DNA from: Streptomyces sp. NBC_00440
Lineage (GTDB): Bacteria; Actinomycetota; Actinomycetes; Streptomycetales; Streptomycetaceae
NCBI RefSeq assembly: GCF_036014215.1
Contig: NZ_CP107921.1
Span: 4,150,001-4,214,000, forward strand
Length of the DNA: 64,000 nucleotides
Direction: 5' to 3'
Part shown: one piece after another, positions 46,317-54,470 of the stretch
How the letters are laid out: every line of letters starts with the position of its first letter
How positions within the stretch are numbered: position 1 is the stretch's first letter
Made by a program: the position numbers and the translations under genes
The notes under the pieces: model-generated
Database searches by the model: none
What the model was told of the DNA's origin: nothing
Seen by the model: only the letters and a program-made list of their open reading frames with translations

Positions 46317-46910
46317 TCAGCGGCGGGTCTTCGTGCGGGGTTTTCCCGCTGCGGCCGGAGCGGGGTCCGTCCGGGCCGCGGCCGCCAGGCGGACCAGGCG
46401 GGATTCGCAGTGGTCGAGCCAGCGGGCCTCGGCCTCCGCCTGGAAGATCAGCTGTTCCAGTACGAGCAGCCAGGCGACCTCGTCGCGGTTGGCCGGGGCG
46501 GTGTCCAGGGCCTGTGCCTTCAGCCGTGTGTAGTCCTGCATCGCCTTCACCGTGTGGTGGCGCTGCGCCTGGATCACCGCGCGGATGTCCACGCCGGGCG
46601 CTCCGACGGCCATCGCCAGCTTGATGGCCAGCTCGTCGCGGGCCGGGCTGGTGCGGTCGACCGGGGCCCCGTACCAGCTGCGGAGTTCCTCGCGGCCCTC
46701 GTCGGTGATGGCGTACAGCGCGTGGCCCGCGCCGTCCTCGGAGTCCTGCGCCACCAGGCCGTCGCGCTCCAGGCGGGCGAGCGTCGTGTAGACCTGCCCG
46801 ACGTTGAGCGGCCAGGTGGCACCGGTCCGGGACTCGAAATCGGTACGGAGTTGAGAGCCGTAGCGGGGGCCGTGTTCCAGGAGGGCCAGTAGCCCGTGGC
46901 GGATCGACAT
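46317..46910 (-). CDS. PadR-family regulator
   Basis: A 197-residue winged-helix regulator: MSIRHGLLALLEHGPRYGSQLRTDFESRTGATWPLNVGQVYTTLARLERDGLVAQ, with a helical C-terminal dimerisation domain. PadR proteins with this C-terminal helix commonly control the ABC exporter next door and respond to exported or antibiotic compounds. The start ATG 46910 lies inside a 26-bp inverted repeat and has no ribosome-binding site upstream, so the mRNA may be leaderless and autorepressed. Confidence 0.92.
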   Translation of the reverse strand: MSIRHGLLALLEHGPRYGSQLRTDFESRTGATWPLNVGQVYTTLARLERDGLVAQDSEDGAGHALYAITDEGREELRSWYGAPVDRTSPARDELAIKLAMAVGAPGVDIRAVIQAQRHHTVKAMQDYTRLKAQALDTAPANRDEVAWLLVLEQLIFQAEAEARWLDHCESRLVRLAAAARTDPAPAAAGKPRTKTRR

Positions 46911-46933
46911 ACTCAGTATGTATACCGAGTATG
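46908..46933. promoter_or_regulatory. PadR operator overlapping the padR start codon
   Basis: CATACTCAGTATG is followed directly by TATACCGAGTATG; the two arms are inverted copies matching at 11 of 13 positions. ATAC...GTAT is the usual PadR recognition pattern. The site includes the start codon itself. Confidence 0.75.
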
Positions 46934-46947
46934 TTCCCCAGCGCAAG

Positions 46948-47865
46948 CTACTGCGTCCGGCGCAGCCGCAGCCCCAGGAAGCCCAGACCGAGACCGATCA
47001 GGGCAAGTCCGGCGCCCATCGCCCCCACTTGCAGCGGAAGGTCGGCTGCGCGCGAAGCGGTCTGCTGCGTGGAGTGCCTGCCTGCCGCTTCCATGTCCCT
47101 GCCCCTGGGCGCCGGGGTGTCCGGAGCGGGCTCCGTCGCCCGCCCGGTGCCCTCGTCGTTGCGCGGCGCCCAGGAGTGCCGGTGCCGGGCGGCCGGTGGG
47201 TGGGGCGCCCGCATGGGCAGGGAGGGGCGGATCACCCGGGCGGAGGTGCGCGGGTGGGCGGGGAGGCTCGGTACGCCCGAGGGGGAGAGCGAGGCGCCCG
47301 AGTTCCTGCCCGGCCGCGGACGGCCTTGACCCGCCGGGTCGCCCGCCAGTGAGGTGCGCGGTGAAGGGTGCGCGGAGGAGCTGCTGCCGGATGAGGGGCG
47401 GGATGCGGCGGCACCGGATGCGGTAACGGACGGTTTCGGTCCACCTGCGCCGAGGGCCGTTCCCGCGATGCCGCCGCCCACGCTGCCGGCGGTCACACCC
47501 CCGGCGTCCCCGCTGTCCGGCTGCCCGGCCGTGCCCGGCCCGCCGCGCGCCCCGTCGGCCCCCGTGGCCGCGCCGGCCGAATCACCCGTAACACCCGCTA
47601 CATCCGCCATGCCCGCCATGCCCGCCGCACCAGGCTCGTCGCCCGCGACTCCGGCCGTGCTCCCGTCGGCGGCTCCGCCGTCCACGCCCGCCGCCGTTCC
47701 CGGTGGGTCCGTGACCGTGCCCGCCGCATCGCCCGGGGCGGCGCCCGGGGACGCGCCCTGGGTGACCGTGACGCCGGCTGCCGGTGGCGGCGCCTCCGTG
47801 TCCACCGAAATCGGGGACAGCATCACCGCAAGCGCCACCAGACCGATCACTGAATGCCCCCTCAT
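46948..47865 (-). CDS. Low-complexity secreted or surface protein with C-terminal membrane anchor
   Basis: A 305-residue protein of no recognised family. An N-terminal signal-like hydrophobic segment (GLVALAVMLSPISV, residues ~7-20) is followed by a Gly/Ala/Ser/Thr-rich region of more than 130 residues, then a Pro/Arg/Ser-rich region, and a C-terminal membrane segment (GAMGAGLALIGLGLGFLGL) with a basic RLRRTQ end. This is the layout of a membrane-tethered surface or stalk protein; it has no LPXTG. I chose ATG 47865. Frame is open further upstream. Codon use looks real but the region is skewed enough to keep some doubt. Confidence 0.55.
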   Translation of the reverse strand: MRGHSVIGLVALAVMLSPISVDTEAPPPAAGVTVTQGASPGAAPGDAAGTVTDPPGTAAGVDGGAADGSTAGVAGDEPGAAGMAGMADVAGVTGDSAGAATGADGARGGPGTAGQPDSGDAGGVTAGSVGGGIAGTALGAGGPKPSVTASGAAASRPSSGSSSSAHPSPRTSLAGDPAGQGRPRPGRNSGASLSPSGVPSLPAHPRTSARVIRPSLPMRAPHPPAARHRHSWAPRNDEGTGRATEPAPDTPAPRGRDMEAAGRHSTQQTASRAADLPLQVGAMGAGLALIGLGLGFLGLRLRRTQ

Positions 47866-47952
47866 TCCTGCCGGACCCACCGGCAGCAGAAAGCAGAAGA
47901 ACGACGGACTAAGCGTCACATCTCCCCGTAAGTCCGGCATCCCGGGAGCGGC

Positions 47953-47988
47953 AAAAGGCCCAGCACACGCCATACGTGTACTGGGCCT
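47953..47988 (-). terminator. Terminator of the Ser/Thr kinase gene
   Basis: On the minus strand AGGCCCAGTACACG and CGTGTGCTGGGCCT pair (one mismatch) around TATGG, followed by TTT. It lies 35 bases after the kinase stop. Confidence 0.8.
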
Positions 47989-48022
47989 GTCAGCTAAGGG
48001 GCCTGTCAGCCGGCGAAGTGCG

Positions 48023-49678
48023 TCAGTTCGGATCGCCCGTCGAGATCCCGAGCGTGATGGTGAGGTCCTTGGGGCTGACGTCCGTCTTCGCCAGCGGGTA
48101 CTGGTCGAGAACGACGTCCTGGCCCCACTGCCCGCTGGGCTCCTTCTTCGTCGTGATGTGCCAGCCGGCCGCCTGGGCGCACGCCTTCACCGACAGGATG
48201 TCCTTGTAGGTGAAGTCCGGCAGCTCGATCTTGTTCGGGTCCGTGACGCCCGGCTGCGCGCCCGAGCACTCCGTGGTCTCCATCGTCCGGTCCCGCTCGG
48301 GCCCCTTGTGCCCGGCCTTCACCGACGTGGAGTCCGTGGTGCTGGAGTCCGTCGCGCTGCCCGCCGTGTTGTCGCCCGAGCCGCTGAAGTGCAGCGCCGC
48401 TATCACCCCGCCGATCGCCAGCAGCACCACCACGACAGCGCCCACGAGCATCGGCGTCCGCCGCCCGCCGGAGCCGCCCTGCGGGGCCGGGGAGGACGGA
48501 GCGGCGGGCTGGACACCGTACGGCGGCGGGGTCTGCGCCCCGTACTGCTGCGCGGCGTACGGCTGGGCGGCGGGCGTCTGGTACCCGTTCTGCGGCGGCG
48601 GGGTCTGGTAGCCGCCCTGCTGCGGGTAGCCGTACGCCGGCCCCGGGGCCGGCGTGCCGTACGGGCCCGGCTGGTAGGGCGTCTGGACCTGGCCGCTCTG
48701 CGGCATCGAGGAGTCCACCGGCGGGAAGACCGCCGAGCCGACGCCCGCGCCGCTGTTCGGCGCCGCGCCCCCGACGACCATCGGGGCGCCGCCGGTGTGC
48801 CCCGACGCCATGACCCGCAGGCACTCGTCGCGCATGGACTCGGCCGACGGGAACCGCTCGTTCGGGTTCTTCTTCAGCGCGCGGGCGACCAGCGCGTCGA
48901 CGGCCGGTGTGATGGAGCGGTTGATCGAGGAAGGAGCGACCGGCTCCTCCTGTACATGGGCGTACGCGATCGCGAGCGGCGAGTCCGCGTCGAACGGCAG
49001 CCGGCCCGTCAGCAGCTGGAACAGCATGATGCCGACCGAGTAGAGGTCGGAGCGCGCGTCCACCCCGCGGCCCAGCGCCTGCTCGGGCGAGAGGTACTGC
49101 GGAGTGCCCACGACCATGCCGGTCTGCGTCATCGACGTGACGCCCGACTGCATGGCGCGGGCGATGCCGAAGTCCATGACCTTCACGATGTTGCGCTTGG
49201 TCATCATCACGTTGCCGGGCTTGATGTCCCGGTGGACCAGGCCCATTTCATGGCTGGTGTCCAGCGCGGCCAGCACATCGGCGGTGATCTTCAGCGCCTT
49301 GTCGGCCGGCATCGCGCCGTACTGCGCGATGTCCGCCTGGAGTACGGAGCCGAGCGGCTGCCCCTCCACGTACTCCATGACGATGTACGGCATCAGCGCG
49401 TCGCCGAGGGTGTCCTCGCCGGTGTCGAAGACCGAGACGATGTTGGTGTGCGACAGCTTGGCGACCGCCTGTGCCTCGCGCCGGAACCGCTCGCGGAACG
49501 ACTGTTCGCGCCCCAGCTCCGTGTGGAGCGTCTTGATGGCGACCTGCCGGTCCAGCGCCTGGTCGTACGCCAGGTACACCGACGCCATACCACCCTCGCC
49601 GAGCAGGTCACGGAGCTGATAGCGCCCCCCGGCGACCGAGTCTCCCGCGTAGCGCCCCTGCGCGCCGTCCTGGCTCAT
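48023..49678 (-). CDS. Membrane Ser/Thr protein kinase with one PASTA domain
   Basis: A 551-residue Hanks-type kinase. The N-terminal kinase domain (~residues 18-280) has LLGEGGMASVYLA, AIKTLH, HRDIKPGNVM, DFGIA and GTPQYLSPEQA. A Pro/Gln/Tyr-rich linker leads to one membrane segment (MLVGAVVVVLLAIGGVIAAL, ~residue 410) and an outward part with a C-terminal PASTA-like domain (DFTYKDILSVKACAQAAGWHIT...DLTITLGI), which would bind wall fragments. ATG 49678 has a GGGGGAG site. It is divergent from a second kinase gene. Confidence 0.92.
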   Translation of the reverse strand: MSQDGAQGRYAGDSVAGGRYQLRDLLGEGGMASVYLAYDQALDRQVAIKTLHTELGREQSFRERFRREAQAVAKLSHTNIVSVFDTGEDTLGDALMPYIVMEYVEGQPLGSVLQADIAQYGAMPADKALKITADVLAALDTSHEMGLVHRDIKPGNVMMTKRNIVKVMDFGIARAMQSGVTSMTQTGMVVGTPQYLSPEQALGRGVDARSDLYSVGIMLFQLLTGRLPFDADSPLAIAYAHVQEEPVAPSSINRSITPAVDALVARALKKNPNERFPSAESMRDECLRVMASGHTGGAPMVVGGAAPNSGAGVGSAVFPPVDSSMPQSGQVQTPYQPGPYGTPAPGPAYGYPQQGGYQTPPPQNGYQTPAAQPYAAQQYGAQTPPPYGVQPAAPSSPAPQGGSGGRRTPMLVGAVVVVLLAIGGVIAALHFSGSGDNTAGSATDSSTTDSTSVKAGHKGPERDRTMETTECSGAQPGVTDPNKIELPDFTYKDILSVKACAQAAGWHITTKKEPSGQWGQDVVLDQYPLAKTDVSPKDLTITLGISTGDPN

Positions 49679-50020
49679 GGCGTGGCTCCCCCTATGGCGC
49701 ACTGATATGGCGCTCTGCGTACTGATGTGGCGCCGGTCTGCTGTGACCCCGGCCCCCACGGGGCAAAGTCTGCCCGAGGCCACTGACACGTCAAGCCAGG
49801 GGGCCCGTTCCGTGACCGTACGCGTACCAAGCGTCTCGTAAGCGTTACAGGAAGGACGCAGGATTTGCATGGGCGACGCGATTCCGGGTTTGATAGCCGG
49901 TCATTGCCGGACCGGGCCCTCTCCCTGAGCCTGTAGCGTGGCGTGGCACTGGGCCGCGAGGACCACCGAGCATCACCCGCGTACCACCGCTGACGCGGAC
50001 CTACACGACGGCGAGGACTG
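49679..50020. other. Divergent promoter region of the two kinase genes
   Basis: A 342-base gap without a credible gene. It must carry both kinase promoters. I see no strong hairpin and no confident hexamers; GTACGCGTACC near 49818 is a short inverted word. Confidence 0.45.
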
Positions 50021-51694
50021 ATGGCACCCGAATCCGAGGCAGGCGGCGGCGGGGTGTCGGACGTGCCGGAGTCGTGGGGCGTCGGCGGACTCGTCGGCGA
50101 CGGCCGCTACCGGCTGACCCACCGCCTCGGCCGTGGCGGCATGGCCGAGGTGTTCGCCGCCGAGGACGTGCGGCTCGGCCGCACCGTCGCCGTCAAGCTG
50201 CTCAGGTCCGACCTCGCCGAGGACCCGGTCTCCAAGGCCCGGTTCACCCGCGAGGCACAGTCGGTCGCGGGCCTGAACCACCACGCCGTGGTCGCCGTGT
50301 ACGACTCGGGCGAGGACTACTGGGGCGGCAACACCGTCCCCTACATCGTGATGGAGCTGGTCGAGGGCCGCACCATCCGCGATCTGCTGATCAACGCCGA
50401 GGCCCCGCCGCCCGAGCAGGCGCTGATCATCGTCTCCGGTGTGCTGGAGGCGCTCGCCTACTCGCACCAGCACGGCATCGTGCACCGTGACATCAAGCCG
50501 GCCAACGTGATCATCACGGACGGCGGCGCGGTCAAGGTGATGGACTTCGGGATCGCCCGCGCCCTGCACGGCGCGCAGTCGACGATGACCCAGACCGGCA
50601 TGGTCATGGGCACGCCCCAGTACCTCTCCCCGGAGCAGGCGCTCGGCAAGGCCGTCGACCACCGCTCCGACCTGTACGCGACCGGCTGCCTGCTGTACGA
50701 ACTGCTCGCGATGCGGCCCCCGTTCACCGGGGAGACCCCGCTCTCGGTGGTCTACCAGCATGTCCAGGACATGCCGATCCCGCCGTCGCAGGTGTCGGAA
50801 GCGGTGCCGCCGGAGCTCGACGGGCTCGTGATGCGTTCCCTGGCGAAGGACCCGGACGACCGGTTCCAGAGCGCCGAGGAGATGCGGGGGCTGGTCGCCT
50901 ACTCGCTGCAGATGCTCCAGCAGCAGGGTGGTCACACGGGTACGTGGAACACCGGCCCGGTCGTGATGCACGAGGGCGGCTCCACCCCCGCGATGGGCAC
51001 AGCGGCAACCACGGCGCTCGGCCACCCGCAGCACGGTGACACCTCGCAGGGCCCGATCCTGCCGCCGATGAACCCGGACGACGGTTCGTACGACGGCGGA
51101 GGCCGGAGCCGTGGCGGCCGTGGCTGGATGTGGGTGGTCGCCGTGCTCGCGGTGGTCGCCATCGGCGCGGGCTTCGTCCTGGCGAACGGCTTGCCGGGCA
51201 GCGGTAACTCCGGCGGTACGTCCACCGACCACTCGCCCGCGCCCGCCCACTCGAAGAGCGACAGGCCGAGCGACACCCCGACGGACGACTCGTCGCCGGA
51301 CACCAGCACCGACCCGGGCGCGTCCAGTGGCGGTCAGTACACCGAGCAGCCTTCGTTCACCCCGTCGGACACCCCGAGCAACGACACGCCCTCGACGCCC
51401 CCGCCGTCCCCGTCCACATCGGGCGGTGGCGGTACGTCGTCGAACGGCGGTTCCTCGTCCACGGGTGGCAAGACGGACGGCGGCAGCGACAACGGCGGTA
51501 CGTCGTCGGACGGCGGTTCCTCGTCCACGGGTGGCAAGACGGACGGCGGCAGCGACAACGGCGGTACGTCGTCCGGTTCGACGACCGCGGGCGGCAGCCC
51601 GGACGGCGGCAGCACCACGGACGGATCGAGCACGGCCGGCACCGCGGCGGGGACCACCGCGGGCGACGCGGCTGCGGGCGCGACGGGCGGCTGA
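50021..51694 (+). CDS. Membrane Ser/Thr protein kinase with Ser/Gly/Thr-rich outward tail
   Basis: A 557-residue Hanks-type kinase. The kinase domain (~residues 30-290) has RLGRGGMAEVFAAED, AVKLLR, HRDIKPANVI, MDFGIA and GTPQYLSPEQALG. A membrane segment (WMWVVAVLAVVAIGAGFVL, ~residue 375) precedes a ~165-residue outward tail of Ser, Thr, Gly, Pro and Asp with a 22-residue tandem repeat. It has no PASTA domain, unlike its divergent neighbour. Ligand sensing by this tail is unclear. Confidence 0.92.
   Translation: MAPESEAGGGGVSDVPESWGVGGLVGDGRYRLTHRLGRGGMAEVFAAEDVRLGRTVAVKLLRSDLAEDPVSKARFTREAQSVAGLNHHAVVAVYDSGEDYWGGNTVPYIVMELVEGRTIRDLLINAEAPPPEQALIIVSGVLEALAYSHQHGIVHRDIKPANVIITDGGAVKVMDFGIARALHGAQSTMTQTGMVMGTPQYLSPEQALGKAVDHRSDLYATGCLLYELLAMRPPFTGETPLSVVYQHVQDMPIPPSQVSEAVPPELDGLVMRSLAKDPDDRFQSAEEMRGLVAYSLQMLQQQGGHTGTWNTGPVVMHEGGSTPAMGTAATTALGHPQHGDTSQGPILPPMNPDDGSYDGGGRSRGGRGWMWVVAVLAVVAIGAGFVLANGLPGSGNSGGTSTDHSPAPAHSKSDRPSDTPTDDSSPDTSTDPGASSGGQYTEQPSFTPSDTPSNDTPSTPPPSPSTSGGGGTSSNGGSSSTGGKTDGGSDNGGTSSDGGSSSTGGKTDGGSDNGGTSSGSTTAGGSPDGGSTTDGSSTAGTAAGTTAGDAAAGATGG
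51431..51562 (+). repeat. Two tandem 66-bp repeats within the kinase gene
   Basis: Copies begin at 51431 and 51497 with GGTACGTCGTCG and are nearly identical over 66 bp (22 codons); a third partial copy begins at 51563. They encode the Ser/Gly/Asp-rich outward tail (GGSSSTGGKTDGGSDN twice). Confidence 0.9.
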
Positions 51695-51780
51695 CAGCCG
51701 GAGGAAAGGCCGCGGCGGGCGGCTGAGCCCCGGAAAAGGGTGCGTGCGGCCGGGAGTTCAGGAGCCCCCGCCCCGGCGTC

Positions 51781-52785
51781 TCACCCCGAGAACGCCTCGC
51801 AGACCGCCTCGTACTCACGGGTCCACCACACCACCAGGGCCGACGCCGCGGGAAACAGCGGGTCGGCCCTGCGGTCGTGCAGCTGGTAGCGCCAGCGCAG
51901 CGTCCAGAAGTCGTTGAGCCGCTCCCACCACACCCGGTGGACCGCGGCGGCCAGCTCCGCCGGCCCCGCCGAAGCGGCCCGCCGGTAGGCGCGCGCGTAG
52001 GCCCGTACCTTCGCCAGCTCCAGCTCGCCCGTGGGCTGCACGAAGAAGATCACCGCGGCCCTGACCGCCTCCTCGGCGCGCGGCTTCACGCCCAGCCGGT
52101 CCCAGTCGATGATCGCGGCCGGCTCGGCGCCCCGGTACAGCAGGTTCAGCGGATGGAAGTCGCCGTGCACCCAGCCGCCCGCCGTGCCCGGCGGCGGGCG
52201 CCGGTGCGCATGGCGCTCCAGAAGGCGGCGGCGCTCGCGCAGCCGGTGTTCGGCGAGCTCGTCGAAGGTGTCGCGGCCGGACTGCCGGCAGGCCAGCCTG
52301 GAGAGCAGTTCCTCGATGACCGCGAAGGTGTCGGCGGGGTCGGCGCTCTCGTGCTCGGGCGGCGCCGACTCGGCCTCCATCACCCGCTCCAGACCGGTGT
52401 GGACGAGCCCGAGCAGCGCGCCGAGCCGCCGCGAGCACGCCGTGCTGAGCTGGGCGCCCTCCCGGTGCCGGCCGTCGATCCAGGGGTGCAGCGCGTAGCA
52501 GCGGCCGCCGATCACCGTGACGGTGTCGCCGTCCGTGTCGGCCAGCGGCGGCGCGACCGGGACCCCGAGCACCTGGAGGCGCTGGGTGGCGCGGTGCTGG
52601 CGGCTGATCGAGGCAGGGTCGCCGTCGAGGTGGTGTTTGAGGAAGTAGTCGCCGTGGGTGGTGGCGAGCCGGTAGCCGCGGTTGAGCAGCCCCTGGGCGA
52701 CGGGCTCGCAGGAGAGCGCGGCACCGGTGGACCGGTAGCGGCGCAGCAGCTCCCCGACAGGCGGTGTTGCATATGAGCGCGGCAC
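51781..52785 (-). CDS. Aminoglycoside-phosphotransferase-fold protein
   Basis: A 334-residue phosphotransferase-like protein. The catalytic HGDFHPLNLLY loop and the metal-binding IIDWDRLG are intact, with YFLKHHLDG as the ATP-binding lysine region and VTVIGGRCYALHPWIDG as hinge. The family includes antibiotic kinases, HomoSer/choline-type kinases and others, so substrate cannot be assigned. The GTG start at 52785 has a weak ribosome-binding site. It is convergent with the kinase gene and is followed at 15 bases (upstream side) by the PPOX gene in the same direction. Confidence 0.85.
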   Translation of the reverse strand: MPRSYATPPVGELLRRYRSTGAALSCEPVAQGLLNRGYRLATTHGDYFLKHHLDGDPASISRQHRATQRLQVLGVPVAPPLADTDGDTVTVIGGRCYALHPWIDGRHREGAQLSTACSRRLGALLGLVHTGLERVMEAESAPPEHESADPADTFAVIEELLSRLACRQSGRDTFDELAEHRLRERRRLLERHAHRRPPPGTAGGWVHGDFHPLNLLYRGAEPAAIIDWDRLGVKPRAEEAVRAAVIFFVQPTGELELAKVRAYARAYRRAASAGPAELAAAVHRVWWERLNDFWTLRWRYQLHDRRADPLFPAASALVVWWTREYEAVCEAFSG

Positions 52786-52800
52786 TCGCCAGATGTTAGA

Positions 52801-53217
52801 TCACCGGGAGGCACCGGCTGATTCCGGAGCGGTGTACTCCATCCGGTCCAGCGTGGCGAATTGCGGCCTGATGCGCAGATAGACCGCTTCGTACGGTTCG
52901 CCGTTCACCTGGGCCGGCGCCGTTTCGAACTGTGCGACCTCTTCGGGGGCCGGGACGGTCAGCTCGGCGGTCCCGGTGAACTGGACCGACCAGAAGTGTT
53001 CGTCCCCGGAGGCCAGGTTGTCCGCCGCGTAGGCGACGACGCTGCCCGCGCAGGCTTCGTGGTGCCCGTGGCCCGCGTGCATCCGCAGGATGACGCAGCC
53101 GTCCGAGACGATGTGCCGGGCGATGGCCAGGAAGGGGAGCGCGCGCATACTGGCGGCGACTCGGCCGTACGGCACTCCGCTGAGCAGGGCGATGGCGCGC
53201 TGTTCCTCGATGGGCAT
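52801..53217 (-). CDS. PPOX-fold flavin-binding protein
   Basis: A 138-residue protein of the pyridoxamine-5'-phosphate-oxidase-like split-barrel fold: IALLSGVPYGRVAASMRALPFLAIARHIVSDGCVILRMHAG and SVVAYAADNL...WSVQFTGTAELTV. Members bind FMN, F420 or heme. ATG 53217 follows a GGAAG site. A DevR-type box 56 bases upstream and the DevR-like gene next to it suggest hypoxia or nitric-oxide induction, like PPOX members of the mycobacterial DosR regulon. The downstream phosphotransferase gene may be cotranscribed. Confidence 0.85.
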   Translation of the reverse strand: MPIEEQRAIALLSGVPYGRVAASMRALPFLAIARHIVSDGCVILRMHAGHGHHEACAGSVVAYAADNLASGDEHFWSVQFTGTAELTVPAPEEVAQFETAPAQVNGEPYEAVYLRIRPQFATLDRMEYTAPESAGASR

Positions 53218-53272
53218 GGCTTCCACTGTCCGCGCCGGGCGCCGTGCCGGTAAGGGGACAGCTGCCCGATCA

Positions 53273-53292
53273 TTGAGGACGTAGGTCCCGAA
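53273..53292. promoter_or_regulatory. DevR/DosR-type box upstream of the PPOX gene
   Basis: TTGAGGACGTAGGTCCCGAA matches the DosR consensus (TTSGGGACTWWAGTCCCSAA as I recall it) at 17 of 20 positions. It is centred about 65 bases before the PPOX start. A weaker GGGGAC...CCCGA word lies at 53255-53270, a possible second half-site. Confidence 0.7.
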
Positions 53293-53337
53293 TAAGGCCG
53301 AACAAACCCATTCGAAGCTATTTCAAACCATTCCGGA

Positions 53338-53445
53338 CCGGCCAATCGGACCGGACTTCCGGGGTGCCGAGGGGCCGGACCGACGGACCGGAGCGGCGAC
53401 CGGCGGACCGGACCGGCGAACGGCGGACCGGACCGGCGGGCACTG
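53338..53445. repeat. CGGACCGG-type direct repeats
   Basis: Words of the form GGACCGGACCGGCG and GGCGGACCGGA recur at least five times between the PPOX promoter and the response-regulator stop. No coding sense in any frame. Confidence 0.75.
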
Positions 53446-53470
53446 GTCCCGGGCCGTCGCGCGCCCCGGA

Positions 53471-54160
53471 TCAGTTCTCGCTCCGCTCCTGTCCGGCCTG
53501 GATCCGGGCCACGTACGCGGCCGCCTGCGAGCGCCTCTCCATGCCCAGTTTGGCGAGCAGGCTGGAGACATAGTTCTTGATCGTTTTCTCGGCCAGATGC
53601 AGCCGTTCGCCGATGACGCGGTTGGTCAGACCCTCGCCGATCAGGTCGAGAATCTTCCGTTCCTGATCGGTGAGACTCGCGAGGCGGGCATCGCCTTTGC
53701 TGGTGCCACCGTCGCGCAGCCGCTCCAGAACGCGCGCCGTGGCCGCCGGGTCGAGCAGTGATTTGCCGGCCGCGACATCCCGTACGGCCGACAGCAGCTC
53801 ATTGCCGCGGATCGCCTTCAGCACATAGCCGGAGGCGCCCGCCATGATCGCGTCGAAGAGCGCCTCATCGTCGGAGAACGAGGTGAGCATGAGGCACTTG
53901 ATGTTCTCGTCGGCCGAGCGGATCTCCCGGCAGACCTCGACCCCGCTGCCGTCCGGCAGCCGGACGTCCAGGACCGCGACGTCGGGCCGGGTGGCCGGGA
54001 TCCTGGCGAGGGCGTCGGCGGCGGTACCCGCCTCGCCGACGATCTCGATGTCGTCCTCCATCGCCAGAAGTTCATGAACTCCGCGTCGTACGACTTCATG
54101 GTCGTCAAGGAGAAAAACGCTGATTTTTCCATCTTCGGGCACGGAATCAGTTTCACACAT
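53471..54160 (-). CDS. devR: NarL/LuxR response regulator, DevR/DosR-like
   Basis: A 229-residue regulator. The receiver domain has the acidic pocket (FLLDDHEVVRRG), the phosphorylation site in VAVLDVRLPDGSG, and a conserved Lys (YVLKAI). The C-terminal LuxR HTH reads LTDQERKILDLIGEGLTNRVIGERLHLAEKTIKNYVSSLLAKLGMERRSQAAAY. The match to mycobacterial DevR runs through both domains. No histidine kinase is adjacent. ATG 54160 has GGAAGAG upstream. It probably regulates the PPOX gene next door. Confidence 0.9.
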   Translation of the reverse strand: MCETDSVPEDGKISVFLLDDHEVVRRGVHELLAMEDDIEIVGEAGTAADALARIPATRPDVAVLDVRLPDGSGVEVCREIRSADENIKCLMLTSFSDDEALFDAIMAGASGYVLKAIRGNELLSAVRDVAAGKSLLDPAATARVLERLRDGGTSKGDARLASLTDQERKILDLIGEGLTNRVIGERLHLAEKTIKNYVSSLLAKLGMERRSQAAAYVARIQAGQERSEN

Positions 54161-54470
54161 GAACTCTTCCCGTGCCCGGGGTGCCCGGTATAACGTGCCC
54201 CTGTTCCGGCGGCCTGCAAGGCTGTGACCAGTGATTGTTCGCCCATTTCTCGATTTACTTGGAAATCCAAGCAAAATCGCAGGTCAAATGGGGTTTCGCA
54301 GTTCTGCGACGCACTGGGTAACGTGCCTTTGAGAGGGTGCTCGCCGGGGCACCTGTCACGCCTGTTCCCGGTTCGCATCGCACCCACCCCGTGCGGGGGA
54401 TCCGGATTCGGGCGAGCCGCACTGGCCTTACCGGCAACCCCGGGGGCCGGACCGACGGAGGAGCACGCAC
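54161..54470. other. Divergent promoter region between devR-like gene and bkd operon 2
   Basis: A 310-base gap without a gene. An unusually AT-rich patch at 54240-54290 contains the 14-bp palindrome CTTGGAAATCCAAG (54258-54271), a candidate operator. No matching regulator gene is adjacent and none of the PaaR-like sites occurs here. Confidence 0.5.

Noticed and set aside
47354..49705. 783-codon open frame on the plus strand
   Set aside because: Runs antisense through the surface-protein and kinase genes; the kinase motifs on the minus strand are decisive.
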